Assembly: GCA_022825925.1 (NCBI GenBank)
Contig: JAJDVW010000071.1
Span: 1-64,000, forward strand
Reading direction: 5' to 3'
Origin: Pseudomonadales bacterium
GTDB taxonomy: Bacteria > Pseudomonadota > Gammaproteobacteria > Pseudomonadales > Azotimanducaceae
Length of the DNA stretch: 64,000 nt
Position numbers and translations under genes: made by a program. Position 1 is the stretch's first letter. Each line of letters opens with the position of its first letter. Of this stretch, positions 52,833 to 62,998 are shown piece by piece. The notes under the pieces are model-generated. The model ran no database searches. It worked only from the letters and a program-made list of their open reading frames with translations, and had not been told where the DNA came from.

Positions 52833-54623
52833 TCAACGCTCCACGCGGCGCTCCCGCGGCGGCGACGCCGGCCGCGGGGCCGGGCGTGGCGCCGCCCGTC
52901 GCGGGGCCGGAGCGCGGAGTGCCGACACACGCGGGGCGGGCCGGGGAGCGACCGCCCGCGGGGCAACCGCACGGGGCGCCGGCCGGGGAGCAACCGCTCG
53001 AGGCGCGGCCCTGCGCGGCGCAGGACGGGGGGCGACCGTCCGCGGGACAAACGTGCGCGGCGCGGTCCGGGGAGTGACGGCCCTGGGAGTGACGGCCCTG
53101 GGAGTAACGGCGCGTGGCGCAGTCGACCGCGGAGCGACTGCCCTGGGCCTGGGCGTCCGCGTCGGGGTGATGGAGCGAGGCGGCGCGGTTCGGACGGGAG
53201 ACGCGCGTTCCGGCCGAGCGACCGCCCGGGGCGTGGCCACCGCCGGCGGTCGTGCCGGCGTGGGCCGCGGCGTCGCCCTGTTCGGAGCGACCACGCGCCG
53301 CCGCACGGGTATCGCTTCCCGTGCCGTACGCGGGACCGAAGGGACGGCCGGGGTTTGACCGCCCGCCCGCGGCGCCGACACGGCCCGGACCGGCCTCGTC
53401 GAGGACGGGCGATCGGATCGCGCGACATCCGGGGCGGTCACACCGCCGGCCGGACGCCGTTGCAGACGCTCCAGGGGGAGCCCGGCCCGCGCGCCCGGAG
53501 CGGGCCGCATGGCGGGTATCGAAGGCCTGGCAGGCGAGCCCGCCGTCGTGGGCGTCGTCGCGGGAGCGGGAGCGTTCTTCGGTCGCTCGGCCACGCCGTT
53601 CGTCGCGAGCGTCCCGCGCAGCAGGGGCCGACCGGGAACGGCGGGTTCCGAGGGCGATCTCGGCGCGGCCTTCCCGTCGGATCGGGACCCGCCTCCGCCC
53701 CTTCCGGGGCGCCCGCTCATCACGGGCCGCGGTTCGTCGAAGAGGCGCGATCCTGCGCCGGGCGCGGATCCGGGGACCCTTGCGGGAACTGCTCTGGGCG
53801 CCGTTGCGGGGGCCGCCGGCCGCCGTGCGGCCTCGCCCCGTCCCCGGTCCCGCGGAGGCCCGGCCGCCCGACGCCGGTCACCGCGCCGCTTGCGGTCCCC
53901 GCGATCGCGATGGTCCCGGTAGATGTAGATCGGGTAGACCCGCCGCACCGGGTCGTAGTGGTAGTAGCTGTAGACGTACGTGGGGTGGTAGTGGCCGTCG
54001 AAGTGGTGGTCGTGGTAGGGCCGCTCGTAGTAGTGCTGATCGTAGTGATACGTGTTCTGGTACACGGGCTGGCTCGCGCCGTGCGGGTCGCCGGCATCCG
54101 CCGGCGCATCGCCCGCGTACGCCGTCTCCGGCAGCGGCTCGATGGGCTCCCGCGCCACCCGCTCCCGTTCGCACGCCGCGACGAGTTCCGAGAACCCGTC
54201 GAGGAACTCCGGAGCGAACTCCTCGCGCACGAGCAGCTCGACACCGTCTTCCGACAACGGCGTGCAGACGTTCCGGTGGCGCACGAACTTGAGGAGCGTC
54301 CCGTCGGAGAACCCCGCCTCGTGCAGTTCGAGGATCTCGCGGGCGCTCATCTCCGACACCTCCGTCGGCGGCATGCCGCCCTCGTCGAGCATCCGGTCGA
54401 TCACGGCGGCCGGCACCTCCGCTTCGCCGAGCGCCATCAGCCCGACGCTGTCGATCTCGAACCGGGCGCCGGTCACCTCGATGATGCGCCCGATCTCTTC
54501 CTCGGAGTAGCCACCCTTGCTCATCTCGATGACATCGAGCAGCGACAGCGCGGCCGCGCCCTGCGCGGACAAGAGCAGCGGAACAACGAGTGCCGGTAAC
54601 GTGCAACGGAAGATCTTTCGCAT
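52833..54623 (-). CDS. Secreted low-complexity Pro/Arg/Ala-rich protein
   Basis: The 596-residue protein has a signal peptide (LPALVVPLLLSAQGAAA). An N-terminal globular region (about 25-170) contains LLDVIEMSKGGYSEEEIGRIIE and a similar later helix (ILELHEAGFSDGTLLKFV). A His/Tyr-rich patch (about 190-235: QHYYERPYHDHHFDGHYH) comes next. About 330 residues of Pro/Arg/Ala repeats follow, ending in APRAV-TPRAV-type units repeated many times. It is strongly basic and likely disordered. The His/Tyr patch might bind metal or surfaces. No family assignment. Confidence 0.75.
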   Translation of the reverse strand: MRKIFRCTLPALVVPLLLSAQGAAALSLLDVIEMSKGGYSEEEIGRIIEVTGARFEIDSVGLMALGEAEVPAAVIDRMLDEGGMPPTEVSEMSAREILELHEAGFSDGTLLKFVRHRNVCTPLSEDGVELLVREEFAPEFLDGFSELVAACERERVAREPIEPLPETAYAGDAPADAGDPHGASQPVYQNTYHYDQHYYERPYHDHHFDGHYHPTYVYSYYHYDPVRRVYPIYIYRDHRDRGDRKRRGDRRRAAGPPRDRGRGEAARRPAAPATAPRAVPARVPGSAPGAGSRLFDEPRPVMSGRPGRGGGGSRSDGKAAPRSPSEPAVPGRPLLRGTLATNGVAERPKNAPAPATTPTTAGSPARPSIPAMRPAPGARAGLPLERLQRRPAGGVTAPDVARSDRPSSTRPVRAVSAPRAGGQTPAVPSVPRTAREAIPVRRRVVAPNRATPRPTPARPPAVATPRAVARPERASPVRTAPPRSITPTRTPRPRAVAPRSTAPRAVTPRAVTPRAVTPRTAPRTFVPRTVAPRPAPRRAAPRAVAPRPAPRAVAPRAVAPRPAPRVSALRAPAPRRAAPRPAPRPASPPRERRVER

Positions 54624-54806
54624 CAGCGCCTGCCTCCCCGGACGACCTGACGAAAAGGAGTATACGCACCACGCCCGCTATCGCGGCGCCGCCCCGGACG
54701 CCCGTTCACGCGCCGTTCAGATTGCGCCGGAGTGGTGGTATCCGCGCCGCAAACCGTCTAACTTTCGCGCCTTCGAAACGCCTCGTGCGGATGGGAGGGG
54801 ATGGGC

Positions 54807-55574
54807 ATGAGAGTCGCAGGCAAGGTAGTCGTCGTCACCGGGGGCGCGAGCGGGATCGGACGGGAGCTCTCCCGGGCGTTCGCCAGCCAGGAGCAGGCGG
54901 GCCACGTGGTGGTTGCGGACCTCGACGGCGATGGCGCCCAGGCGGTGGCCGACGAGATCGGCGGCACGTCCATGCGCGTGGACGTTGGCGTGGAGGCCGA
55001 CCTGGTCGAGCTGATCGAACGCACGGAGCGCGACGTCGGCCCCATCGACCTCTTCTGCTCCAATGCCGGCATCGGCCACGGCAAGGGCATCGACGAGCCG
55101 GACGACGTGTGGGACAAGATCTGGCGCGTGAACACCATGTCGCACGTCTGGGCGGCCCGGCATCTCGTGCCGCGCATGGCGGCCCGCGGCGGCGGCTACC
55201 TGTTCAGCACGGCCTCCGCGGCCGGACTGCTCACCCAGATCGGCTCGGTCACCTACGCCGTCACCAAGCACGCCGCAGTCGCGCTCGCGGAGTGGATCTC
55301 CATCACCCACCACAGCGACGGCATTCGCGTCACCGTGTTGTGCCCGCAGGCGGTGCGCACGGGCATGACCGGCGACGGTCCCGGCGTGGCCGGCGTCGAC
55401 GGCATGCTGGAGCCCGACGTGGTGGCCCAGGTCTGCATCGACGCGATCGCCGAGGAGCGGTTCTTCGCGCTGCCGCACGAGACGGTCAAGGAGTACATGC
55501 GCCGCAAGGCCACCGACCCCGACCGCTGGCTCAAGGGGATGCGGCGGCTGCAGGAGGTGTACCAGGTGGATTGA
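54807..55574 (+). CDS. Short-chain dehydrogenase/reductase
   Basis: The 255-residue oxidoreductase has VVVTGGASGIGREL (NAD(P) loop at residues 8-21), LFCSNAGIGHG, FSTASAAG with the catalytic Ser, and TYAVTKHAAV with Tyr-x3-Lys. The second ATG (54807) is chosen because the GGAGGG site ends only one base before the first (54801). It reduces or oxidises an unknown alcohol or ketone. It is divergent from the Pro/Arg-rich gene. Confidence 0.92.
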   Translation: MRVAGKVVVVTGGASGIGRELSRAFASQEQAGHVVVADLDGDGAQAVADEIGGTSMRVDVGVEADLVELIERTERDVGPIDLFCSNAGIGHGKGIDEPDDVWDKIWRVNTMSHVWAARHLVPRMAARGGGYLFSTASAAGLLTQIGSVTYAVTKHAAVALAEWISITHHSDGIRVTVLCPQAVRTGMTGDGPGVAGVDGMLEPDVVAQVCIDAIAEERFFALPHETVKEYMRRKATDPDRWLKGMRRLQEVYQVD

Positions 55575-55699
55575 GCGGCATCCGGTCTGGTCCGCCACGC
55601 GAGGCACGGCCGTCTCAACACCGTGTCGGCGAGGGGAGCGGGCGACGGGCAGTCGGCGGATGGCGTGCCCCCTCGCCAACGCTCGCCAATGGAAGAAGC

Positions 55700-56521
55700 T
55701 CAGTCCCCGGTCTCCGCCAGACGCCTTTCGAGTTCGGCGATGCGGGCCTCGGCCGCGCGCGCCGCCACCTCCGCGGTCCTCCGGGCCCGCGCCTCCTGGT
55801 CCCGGGCATCCTCCGCCGTCCGCCGCGCCAGCGCCTCGCGGTCCCGAGCCGCCTCCGCCGCCGCAAGCGCCTCCATCTTCTCTTCGAAGGTCAGCAGATA
55901 CCCGCCCCGGAGCGGATTGAAGAGGCGCAGCCGCGCGGCCTCCAGCCGCAGTTCCAAGCCAAGCAGGCTCGCATGGCACAACGCGCCCTCGGCGCCCTCG
56001 CGTTCCTCCAGCACCACCGGCCGATACACGCCGTCCGGACCGAGACGGCGGCCCTTCAGCCTTGGGTCCAGGTAGTCCCCGTCCGGGTCGAACTGCCAGT
56101 ACTCCCGCACGCCCAACTTCTCGTACAGCTCCTTCTTCCGCGTCTCGTCCTGCCTGCGCGTGCTGTGGGACGTCACCTCCAGCACGAAGTCCGCCAACTT
56201 GCCGCCCTCCACCCAGGTGCGCCACACCCCGCGCTCCGGCAGCTTCGGCACGCCGAACGTGACGAACACGTCCGCCGACACGCTCGTGCGCGTGTCGTTC
56301 TCGACGTAGTACATCATCATGTTGCCGCCGACATATACGTCGGACCGGTCGCGGAAGAACTCCTTCAGCGACGAGATGGCGTCCGCCATCGCCTGCATGT
56401 GCCAGGGCGTCTCGGCCATCGGCTTACCGTCCGACTCCGGGTAGTCGGCCAGCGTCGACACCCCGGGCGTGGGCGTCTCCGTCGCGTCGTCCGTGACGGG
56501 AACGGTCTCGGCTTCCTGCAT
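55700..56521 (-). CDS. Uma2-family (DUF820) nuclease-like protein with coiled-coil tail
   Basis: The 273-residue protein has the same architecture as the copies at 6-8.5 kb but is clearly diverged: SADVFVTFGVP, LADFVLEVTSHST (acidic core) and KLGVREYWQFDPDGDY. A long alternating Ala/Arg/Glu coiled coil (about 205-270) contains repeated ARRTAE units. It starts at ATG 56521 (MQEAETV). It is the fourth Uma2 copy in the window, 47 kb from the others, so it is not part of the same recombination block. Confidence 0.8.
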   Translation of the reverse strand: MQEAETVPVTDDATETPTPGVSTLADYPESDGKPMAETPWHMQAMADAISSLKEFFRDRSDVYVGGNMMMYYVENDTRTSVSADVFVTFGVPKLPERGVWRTWVEGGKLADFVLEVTSHSTRRQDETRKKELYEKLGVREYWQFDPDGDYLDPRLKGRRLGPDGVYRPVVLEEREGAEGALCHASLLGLELRLEAARLRLFNPLRGGYLLTFEEKMEALAAAEAARDREALARRTAEDARDQEARARRTAEVAARAAEARIAELERRLAETGD

Positions 56522-56756
56522 CGCGTACCCCCGCGTCGGGCCGTGCCTCGATGAGCGGAACGCTAGCACAAGCCGGCCGGCCCGGTAAGGGAGACGGGAC
56601 CAGACGAACGGCGGTGGCGGCTTCCGGCATGGCTCTGAGTGGCGCGGCTGCAAACCCCACCTTTTGCCACACGCGGCCCGAATTTCCTGTAGGGAATCCG
56701 CCCGGCGGCGTGTGAGATCGCGCTCCGTTGGCCGGCCGCCATCAACGGCCGCTACG

Positions 56757-57551
56757 TTACCCCCCCAGTTGCGCCACCGCCCGACGCGCCATGACGACGA
56801 CCAGATGCGCCCGGTACGCCGCGGATGCGTGCAGGTCGGAGTTCAGGTTCCCGTCCGGCACGCTGACCCCGTCCAACGCCGCAGCCGACAGGCCGCCGGC
56901 CAGCGCCGCCTCGAGTTCCGCGGAGCGGAAGGCGCACGGGCCCGCGCCGGTGACGCCCACGCGGACCGCGCCGTCGAGTTCGGCCACCATGACCCCGACG
57001 ACGGCGTAGCGCGACGCCGGGTTCGGGAACTTGGCGTACGCCGCCCGCGCCGGGACGGGGAACTCGACGGACGTGACGATCTCGCCCGGTTCCAGCGCCG
57101 TCTCGAAGAGGTCGAGGAAGAAGTCCTCGCCGGCGATGTCGCGCCGGTCCGTGTGCACCGTCGCGCTGAGCGCCACGACCGCCGCCGGGTAGTCCGCCGC
57201 CGGGTCGCTGTTGGCGATCGATCCGCCGATGGTCCCGCGGTTGCGTACGTGCGCGTCGCCGATGCGGCCGGCGAGCTCCGCGAGGGCCGGTATGGCGCCC
57301 TGCACCGCGGCCGAGCCGGCCACGTCCGCATGGGGCGTCATGGCGCCGACGGTGACGGTGTCCCCCACCGTGATGCCGCTCAGCCCCTCGATGCCGGCGA
57401 GGTCGACGACGTCCGTCGGCGCCGCGAGCCGCTGCTTCAGGGTCGGGATGAGCGTCATGCCGCCGGCGAGGAACACGCCGTCGTCCGCTCCCGAGCGCAG
57501 TTCCGCCGCCTGGGCGAGGCTCGATGCCCTGTGGTAGTTGAAGCGATACAT
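56757..57551 (-). CDS. coxM: Molybdenum hydroxylase FAD-binding medium subunit
   Basis: The 264-residue FAD subunit has the flavin motifs FLAGGMTLIPTLKQRL (residues 27-42) and TIGGSIANSDPAADYPA (about 107-123). It passes electrons from the molybdopterin subunit via 2Fe-2S centres to the acceptor. It follows coxL by 13 bases in the same direction. Confidence 0.93.
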   Translation of the reverse strand: MYRFNYHRASSLAQAAELRSGADDGVFLAGGMTLIPTLKQRLAAPTDVVDLAGIEGLSGITVGDTVTVGAMTPHADVAGSAAVQGAIPALAELAGRIGDAHVRNRGTIGGSIANSDPAADYPAAVVALSATVHTDRRDIAGEDFFLDLFETALEPGEIVTSVEFPVPARAAYAKFPNPASRYAVVGVMVAELDGAVRVGVTGAGPCAFRSAELEAALAGGLSAAALDGVSVPDGNLNSDLHASAAYRAHLVVVMARRAVAQLGG

Positions 57552-57564
57552 GACCTTCCTCTCC

Positions 57565-59934
57565 CTATACCCGCGAGACCCGCGACCCGCGCAGCGCGTT
57601 CCAGACCGTCTCGGAAGTCGCCGGCATCGCCAGTTCCTTCACGCCCAGGGCGTCCGTGACCGCGTTCATCACCGCGGCCGTCGCCCCGATGGCCCCCGCC
57701 TCGCCACAGCCCTTCACGCCGAGCGGGTTGTGCGTGCAGGGCGTCACCGTCGTGTCGACCGTGAAGCTCGGCACGTCGTCGGCCCGCGGCATGCAGTAGT
57801 CCATGTACGAGCCGGTGACGAGCTGTCCGCTCTCGTCGTACACGCCGTGCTCGAGCAGCGCCTGGCCGATGCCCTGCACCAGGCCGCCGTGGACCTGGCC
57901 CTCGACGATCATCGGGTTGATGATCAGGCCGAAGTCGTCCACGGCCACGAAGTCGACGATCTCGACGGTGCCGGTCTCCGGGTCGATCTCCACCTCGCAG
58001 ACGTGCGTGCCCGCGGGATAGGTGAAGTTGCCCGGGTCGTAGAACGCCTTCTCCGAGAGCCCGGGTTCGAGTTCGTCGAGGGGGAAGTTGGCCGGCACGT
58101 AGGCCGCGAACGCCACCTCGCCGAACTCCATGGAGCGGTTCGACTCCTGCTCCGAGAACACCCCGTCCTCGAAGTCGATCCGGTCGTCCGTGGTCTCGAA
58201 GTTGTGGGCGACGATCTTCTTGCCCTTGGCGATGATCTTGTCCGCGGCCTTCACGATCGCGGAGCCGCCGACCGCGATGGAGCGCGAGCCGTACGTCCCG
58301 AGGCCGTAGTCGCCGCGGCCCGAGTCCCCGTGCACCACCTCGACGTTCTCGAACGGGATGCCGAGCTTGTCGGAGACGACCTGCGCGAAGGTCGTCTCGT
58401 GGCCCTGGCCGTGGCTGTGGGAACCGGTGATGACCGTCACCGACCCGGTGACGTTCACCCGTACCTCGGCGCTCTCGAAAAGCCCCACCCCGGCGCCCAG
58501 GGACAGCGCCACCTGCGACGGCGCGAGTCCGCACGCCTCGATGTAGCTGGAGAAGCCGATGCCCCGCTTCCTGCCCCGCGCCTCCGACTCCGCCCGCCGC
58601 GCGGCGAAGCGCGCATGGTCGATGTGTTCCAGCGCCCGGTCGAGGCTCGCCTCGTAGTCGCCGGTGTCATACGTCAGCGCCACGGGCGTCTCGTACGGAA
58701 ACTGGTCCGGCTGGATGAAGTTCCGTCGCCGGAGCTCCGCCGGGTCCATGCCGAGTTCCCGCGCCGCGGTCTCCACGAGCCGCTCCACCACGTAGGTGGC
58801 CTCCGGGCGCCCCGCGCCGCGGTACGCGTCCACCGGCGTGGTGTTCGTGAACACCGACTGCACCTCGACGTAGATGGCGGGGGTGCGGTACTGGCCCGCG
58901 AGCAGCGTCCCGTAGAGGTAGGTCGGCACGCTCGACGCGAAGGTCGACAGGTATGCGCCCATGTTCGCCGTGGTCGCGACGCGCATGCCCAGAAACTCCC
59001 CGTCGTCCGCGAGGGCGAGTTCCGCATGGGTGACGTGGTCCCTGCCGTGGCAGTCGCCCAGGAACGACTCCGAACGGTCCGCGACCCACTTCACGGGTCG
59101 GCGCACCTTGCCCGCCGCCCAGGTCACGGCCGTCTCCTCCGCGTACACGAAGATCTTCGATCCGAAGCCGCCGCCGACGTCCGGCGACACGACCCGGAGC
59201 TTCGACTCGGGCGCGACCTGCACGAAGGCCGCGAGCACGAGCCGCTCCAGATGCGGGTTCTGGGAGTTCATGTAGAGGGTGTAGTCGCCGGAAGCCGCTT
59301 CGTAGCAGCCGATCGCCGCACGCGGCTCCATGGCGTTCGGGATCAGGCGGTTGTTGACGATGTCCAGCGACGTCACGTGGGCCGCCTGGGCAAACGCCGC
59401 CTCGGTCGCCGCCTGGTCGCCGAACTCCCAGTCGTAGCAGCGGTTGTTCGGCACGGACTCGTGCAACTGGTCCCCCGACGTGGCGGTCGCGGCGTCCACC
59501 ACCGCGGGCAGGTCCTCGAAGTCCGTGACGACAGCCTCCGCGCCGTCACGCGCCGCCTGCAGGGTCTCGGCGATGACGATGCCGTACGGTTCGCCCACGT
59601 AGTTGACCCGCTCGACCGCGATCGGCGGGTGCGGCGGCTGGATCATGTCCGAACCGTCTCTCGACTTGACCAGCCAGCCGCAGGGGAGGTCGCCGATGCC
59701 GTCCGCCGCGAGGTCCGCCCCGGTGAAGACGGCCACCACGCCCGGCGTCGCAAGCGCGCCGCTCGCGTCGATACCGAGGATCTTCGCCCGCGCGTGCGGC
59801 GACCGGAGGAAGACCGCGTAGGTCTGGCCCGGCTGGTTGATGTCGTCCATGTAGTTGCCGGCGCCGGTGATGAACCGGACGTCCTCCTTGCGCCTGACAC
59901 TCGCGCCTATCCCGGTTCCGCCCGTTTCCGACAT
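57565..59934 (-). CDS. coxL: Molybdenum hydroxylase large subunit, form II CoxL-like
   Basis: The 789-residue molybdopterin-binding subunit has the aldehyde/xanthine dehydrogenase fold: [12 protein letters not shown] near the start, GGGFGSK, and [11 protein letters not shown] near the middle. The active-site loop reads [12 protein letters not shown] (about 370), i.e. the AYRGAGR of form II enzymes, not AYxCSFR of true CO dehydrogenase. The substrate is therefore probably an aldehyde or aromatic/N-heterocycle, not CO. It follows coxS by 12 bases. Confidence 0.93.
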   Translation of the reverse strand: MSETGGTGIGASVRRKEDVRFITGAGNYMDDINQPGQTYAVFLRSPHARAKILGIDASGALATPGVVAVFTGADLAADGIGDLPCGWLVKSRDGSDMIQPPHPPIAVERVNYVGEPYGIVIAETLQAARDGAEAVVTDFEDLPAVVDAATATSGDQLHESVPNNRCYDWEFGDQAATEAAFAQAAHVTSLDIVNNRLIPNAMEPRAAIGCYEAASGDYTLYMNSQNPHLERLVLAAFVQVAPESKLRVVSPDVGGGFGSKIFVYAEETAVTWAAGKVRRPVKWVADRSESFLGDCHGRDHVTHAELALADDGEFLGMRVATTANMGAYLSTFASSVPTYLYGTLLAGQYRTPAIYVEVQSVFTNTTPVDAYRGAGRPEATYVVERLVETAARELGMDPAELRRRNFIQPDQFPYETPVALTYDTGDYEASLDRALEHIDHARFAARRAESEARGRKRGIGFSSYIEACGLAPSQVALSLGAGVGLFESAEVRVNVTGSVTVITGSHSHGQGHETTFAQVVSDKLGIPFENVEVVHGDSGRGDYGLGTYGSRSIAVGGSAIVKAADKIIAKGKKIVAHNFETTDDRIDFEDGVFSEQESNRSMEFGEVAFAAYVPANFPLDELEPGLSEKAFYDPGNFTYPAGTHVCEVEIDPETGTVEIVDFVAVDDFGLIINPMIVEGQVHGGLVQGIGQALLEHGVYDESGQLVTGSYMDYCMPRADDVPSFTVDTTVTPCTHNPLGVKGCGEAGAIGATAAVMNAVTDALGVKELAMPATSETVWNALRGSRVSRV

Positions 59935-59946
59935 GAGGAGCCTCCC

Positions 59947-60405
<459 letters not shown>

Positions 60406-60470
60406 GCCATGGTCCTCCTGGATGTCCGTTTCGGCAACGCGTTCACGTCGCGTGGCTAAAGGTCGCGTAG

Positions 60471-61043
60471 CTAAAGATCGCAACGATCACCACGATTAAC
60501 AATACCCCGGCCGCGACCGCGCGCACTATCCCGTGCCGGGGACGGTCCCCCGCGGAGCCAACCGCCGCGGCTGCGGGCGGGCCGGCTCGCGACGGTCTCC
60601 GCACCGCCGCCGAGACGCTCGGTGAACGCCGCGAAAAAGCCGTCCGCCATCTTCCGCACCGCGCCGTCCACGAGACGCGAACCGATCTGCGCGAGCTTGC
60701 CGCCGACGTTCGCCCGGGCGCCGTACGCGAGCAGCGTCCCGTCGGCCGTCTCGGTGAGCGTCACCGCAGCCTCGCCCTTGCCGAAGCCGGCCGCGCCGCC
60801 CTTGGCCTCGACCTGCAGGCCATAGCTCTCGGGGGGTTTGAGGTCGACCAGGGAGACGGCGCCGCGGAACGTCGCGTTGACCGGTCCGATGCGGGCGCGC
60901 ACCACCCCCTCGAAACGGTCGTCGGCGACGCGCGCGAGCGACTGGCAGCCATCGATGCAGGCGGCTAGGACCTCCGGGTCGTTGAGCGCCTCCCACACGC
61001 GCTCGCGCGGCGCCGGAATGCGATACTCGCCGGACTGTTCCAA
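60471..61043 (-). CDS. coxG: CoxG-like SRPBCC-domain protein
   Basis: The 190-residue protein has the CoxG/SRPBCC pattern: [27 protein letters not shown], and [17 protein letters not shown]. CoxG-type proteins recruit or mature the molybdenum enzyme at the membrane. The start is taken as TTG 61043 with GGGAGGG upstream. The last 35 residues are Arg/Gly-rich and not conserved. It is upstream of coxS (60405) by 65 bases in the same operon. Confidence 0.85.
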   Translation of the reverse strand: MEQSGEYRIPAPRERVWEALNDPEVLAACIDGCQSLARVADDRFEGVVRARIGPVNATFRGAVSLVDLKPPESYGLQVEAKGGAAGFGKGEAAVTLTETADGTLLAYGARANVGGKLAQIGSRLVDGAVRKMADGFFAAFTERLGGGAETVASRPARSRGGWLRGGPSPARDSARGRGRGIVNRGDRCDL

Positions 61044-61338
61044 GGCACCCTCCCAGTGGGGAACTCGCGGCACCGCCGCGTGTTTGCGGCGACCGGACAA
61101 ACAAACGTGCCCACCCAGCGGGGCGATGTCAACGGCATCGTCGAGCGGCCGCGGCGAAGCTCCTCGGCGCGGCGGCGCCATCTTCGCCGAGGGAGGCCAG
61201 GGGAGTCTCGCCGGTTGCCGTCGGGCGGCGCCCGGCAGAACACCCGCCGGTCCCCGCACCACATGGTGGCCGTCACGGCGACCCGGGGCCGGAACACGTC
61301 CGCGAACGCCGGCAGCGCCGAGTCGACATCGACGTGCT
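61044..61338. other. Noncoding gap between the CBS-domain gene and coxG
   Basis: About 295 bases without a recognisable gene. The reverse strand contains PAFADVFRPRVAVTATMW, which looks like remnant coding sequence, but no family match is evident. A promoter for the coxG-S-L-M operon is expected here; none is obvious. Confidence 0.3.
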
Positions 61339-62721
61339 TCAACTGCGCGCGGCGAGGAACTCCACCATGTCGATCTTGGAGATGACGCCGACGACGTCCG
61401 TGTCCTCGACCACCATCGCCACGTTCTCGTCGTCGAAGACATCCTGCACCTTCGTCAGCGAGTCGTCCAGCCGCACGACTCCGTGCATTGGCTTGGCTGC
61501 CTGCATGACATCGGAGTCGGCGGTGCACTCGCCCGCGACCATGCCGTGGAGCAGGTCGACCTCGTGGATGAGCATCATCGGCTCGTGCGCTTCGCCCGCA
61601 CGAATCGGCATCTGCGAGATGCCGAGGTCCGCCATGCGCCGGGCGACCGACGCGATGCTCTCGTCCGCACCGGCGAATTCGACGCGGCCGGGCTTGAACT
61701 CGAGCAGCTCGCGCACCGTGCCGAGGCGCTGCTCGGGACCGAAAAAGCCCATGTCGCGCATCCACTCGTTGTCGTAGCACTTGCTGAGGTAGCGATCGCC
61801 GGAGTCGGGGACGATCACGACGACGACCTTGCCGGGGCCGAGGCGGCGGGCGACGTCGAGCGCGCCGTGGATCGCGGTGCCCGCGGAACCGCCGGCGAAA
61901 ATGCCCTCGCGCCGCGCGAGCTGCCTCGCGGCCAGGAAGGAATCCTTGTCCGAGACCTCCGTCACCTCGTCGATGACGGAGAAGTCGAGGGTGCCGACCA
62001 TGAAGTCGTGGCCGATGCCTTCGACGCGGTAGATGCCGGGCGGGCGAATCTCCCGTTGATGGAACGCGTCGTGGTAGATGCTGCCGATCGGGTCGGGGCA
62101 CGAGACGAAGAGGGACCGGCCCGCTTCCGCCGCCTTCTCCTTCAGGTACTTCGCCGCGCCCGAGATCGTGCCGCCGGTGCCGATGCCGCCGACCAGGGCG
62201 TCGAGTCGCCCGTCGGTCTGCCTCCAGATCTCCGGGCCGGTGGTCAGGTAGTGGGCCTCGGGGTTGTGCCTGTTGAAGTACTGGTCGACGTAAAGGCCGC
62301 CGGGAGTCTCGGCGGCGATGCGCTTGGCCACCTCCACGTAGCTCTCGGGGTGGTCGTGGGGCAGGTCGGTGCGGGTGATGATGACCTCTGCGCCGTACGC
62401 CTTGAGCATGTCGATCTTCTCCTTGCTCATCTTGTCCGGCATGGTGCAGATGCAGCCGTACCCACGGACCGCGGCGGTCATCGCGAGACCGAGGCCGGTG
62501 TTGCCCGAGGTACTCTCGACGAGCGTTGCGCCGGGGCCGAGAAGCCCGGCCTCCTCCGCCCGCCGGACCATGTTCCAGGCCATCCGGTCCTTGACCGAGC
62601 CGGCGGGGTTGTAGTTCTCGAGCTTCACCAGGACCGTCGCCATGCGGGCATCGGTCATCCGGTTCAGCTTGACGAGGGGGGTGTCCCCGATGAGGTCGAG
62701 GACATTCTCGGCGTAGTCGAT
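61339..62721 (-). CDS. Cystathionine beta-synthase-like PLP enzyme with two CBS domains; non-AUG start
   Basis: The 460-residue protein has the PLP domain with Lys44 in NPAGSVKDRMAW, STSGNTG and GIGTGGTISGA, and two C-terminal CBS domains (MPIRAGEAHEPMMLIHEVD; VVEDTDVVGVISKIDMVEFL). It makes cystathionine or a related thioether from an activated serine. The conserved N-terminus (YAENVLDLIGDTPLVKLNR) is encoded upstream of the first ATG (62658), and no ATG, GTG or TTG lies in frame before the TAA at 62775. An ATC at 62721 has GAGAGG eight to nine bases upstream and is the best start. A mutated or misread ATG is possible. Confidence 0.82.
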   Translation of the reverse strand: MDYAENVLDLIGDTPLVKLNRMTDARMATVLVKLENYNPAGSVKDRMAWNMVRRAEEAGLLGPGATLVESTSGNTGLGLAMTAAVRGYGCICTMPDKMSKEKIDMLKAYGAEVIITRTDLPHDHPESYVEVAKRIAAETPGGLYVDQYFNRHNPEAHYLTTGPEIWRQTDGRLDALVGGIGTGGTISGAAKYLKEKAAEAGRSLFVSCPDPIGSIYHDAFHQREIRPPGIYRVEGIGHDFMVGTLDFSVIDEVTEVSDKDSFLAARQLARREGIFAGGSAGTAIHGALDVARRLGPGKVVVVIVPDSGDRYLSKCYDNEWMRDMGFFGPEQRLGTVRELLEFKPGRVEFAGADESIASVARRMADLGISQMPIRAGEAHEPMMLIHEVDLLHGMVAGECTADSDVMQAAKPMHGVVRLDDSLTKVQDVFDDENVAMVVEDTDVVGVISKIDMVEFLAARS

Positions 62722-62874
62722 GTGTGGGACCCTCTCGCGGCGACCGCCGGACGCGATCAGGAGGGTGGCATCTTACTCAATGAGACCCCGGGGTGCCCCG
62801 GAGTCCCGCGCCGTGCGGCCTCCGTTGAGTCCCGGGGCCCGGCCAACGTCGCCTCGGAAGGCACGGAAGACCCC

Positions 62875-62928
62875 CACGAAGGCTTCCACACGAAGGCTTC
62901 CACACGAAGGCTCCACACGAAGGCTCCC
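62875..62928. repeat. Four-copy 13-14 bp tandem repeat
   Basis: Units CACGAAGGCTTCCA (twice) and CACGAAGGCTCC(A/C) (twice) follow head to tail in the gap between the cystathionine beta-synthase-like and TauD-like genes. The promoter of the latter may lie beside it. Confidence 0.8.
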
Positions 62929-62998
62929 GCGCTGCCGGGAGGGCGTCTTTGTGGCATGCTTGCGAGCTTGGCATGTCGCGCAAACCAGGAGGCCGAAC

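Noticed and set aside
57565..59934. True CO dehydrogenase
   Set aside because: The active-site loop is AYRGAGR (form II), without the Cys of AYxCSFR.
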